Of a DNA stretch of 57,717 nt, positions 57,656 through 57,717 are shown piece after piece (the first letter of the stretch is position 1; the number at the start of each line of letters is the position of its first letter). The stretch covers positions 1 through 57,717 of the IMG/VR virus record IMGVR_UViG_3300021961_000116. One strand, given 5' to 3'. This stretch comes from a virus. The notes under the pieces were generated by a model. It was not told where the DNA came from. It made no database searches and was given only the letters and a program-made list of their open reading frames with translations. The position numbers and the translations under genes were made by a program.

Positions 57656-57717
57656 TTTTTTTATTTGTCTAACTTTGTTTAAAATTTTTGTTTTGTTTAA
57701 CGATGTCTAACGATGAT
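57656..57717. other. right-edge leader region
   Basis: AT-rich leader of the early block with runs of T and a direct repeat: AACGATGTCTAACGATGAT contains AACGATG twice (about 57699 and 57710). No gene. Possibly half of a divergent promoter region joined to 1-30 in a circular form. Confidence 0.4.

Noticed and set aside
1-57717. tRNA genes, CRISPR arrays, integrase or insertion sequences
   Set aside because: I saw no cloverleaf with a T-loop GTTCRA pattern, no regular short repeat-spacer array, and no recombinase or transposase motifs; only HNH homing genes appear mobile.

Overview
The window looks like a complete or nearly complete double-stranded DNA phage genome of a Bacteroidetes (Bacteroidota) host. 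The base composition is AT-rich, Shine-Dalgarno sites are almost absent, and at least a dozen genes are preceded by the Bacteroidetes -7 promoter element TAnnTTTG, in the best cases with a TTTG -33 element 19-21 nt upstream. The virion block (portal, scaffold-like protein, major capsid protein, connector/ring-like proteins, a 1327-aa tail protein, internal virion proteins) has no tape measure or sheath, which points to a short-tailed (podovirus-like) virion. The order loosely recalls crAss-like and other Bacteroidetes podoviruses, but I cannot assign a family from the sequence alone. Rightward genes start at the left edge and leftward genes start at the right edge, so the ends probably join in a circular or circularly permuted molecule with a divergent promoter region at the junction (inference).

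Layout. (1) 31-4631, rightward: small unknown genes, a GroES-like protein, a winged-helix/coiled-coil protein that is a small-terminase candidate, and the large terminase. (2) 4668-7702, leftward: a cassette of seven tiny Lys-rich proteins chained by TAATG overlaps, a calcineurin-type phosphoesterase, an Arg-rich peptide and a GroES-type co-chaperonin. (3) 7776-9634: small genes, a lipoprotein-like protein, a convergent zincin and an HNH endonuclease. (4) 9635-10052: 400 nt without a gene but with its own promoter, an intrinsic terminator and strong complementary arms, the best candidate for an undescribed structured RNA. (5) 10053-34319, rightward: virion assembly genes ending in a 3255-aa polyvalent-type giant protein (acetyltransferase-like domain, large-polyvalent-protein-type domain, two HExxH metallopeptidase motifs). 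(6) 34391-43635: tail fibre and host-recognition genes, including a 1670-aa fibre with about 180-bp internal repeats. (7) 43713-44614: lysis cassette (two small membrane proteins and an M15 peptidase). (8) 44615-45440: a control/origin-like region with a duplicated 29-bp inverted repeat, other palindromes and 12-bp direct repeats. (9) 45441-57655, leftward: replication and recombination genes (dNTP diphosphohydrolase-like protein, SSB-like protein, PD-(D/E)xK nuclease, DnaA domain IV-like protein, DnaB-type ATPase, Rad52-like annealing protein), a second HNH endonuclease, a membrane-anchored glucosaminidase and about fifteen small early genes.

How it fits together. Early leftward transcription from the right edge would deliver host-takeover genes and then DNA replication and recombination functions. 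Rightward transcription, split into units by intrinsic terminators after TerL, MCP, the 290-aa gene, the giant gene and the fibre block, builds the virion and lyses the cell. The giant protein and the two proteins before it are probably carried in the capsid and ejected with the DNA. The most interesting points are the structured noncoding locus at 9.65-10.0 kb, the out-of-frame ORF nested in the giant gene at 26.6 kb, the bimodal spacing of promoter elements to start codons (suggesting leaderless mRNAs), the Lys-rich micro-protein cassette, and the repeat-rich control region at 44.8-45.3 kb.
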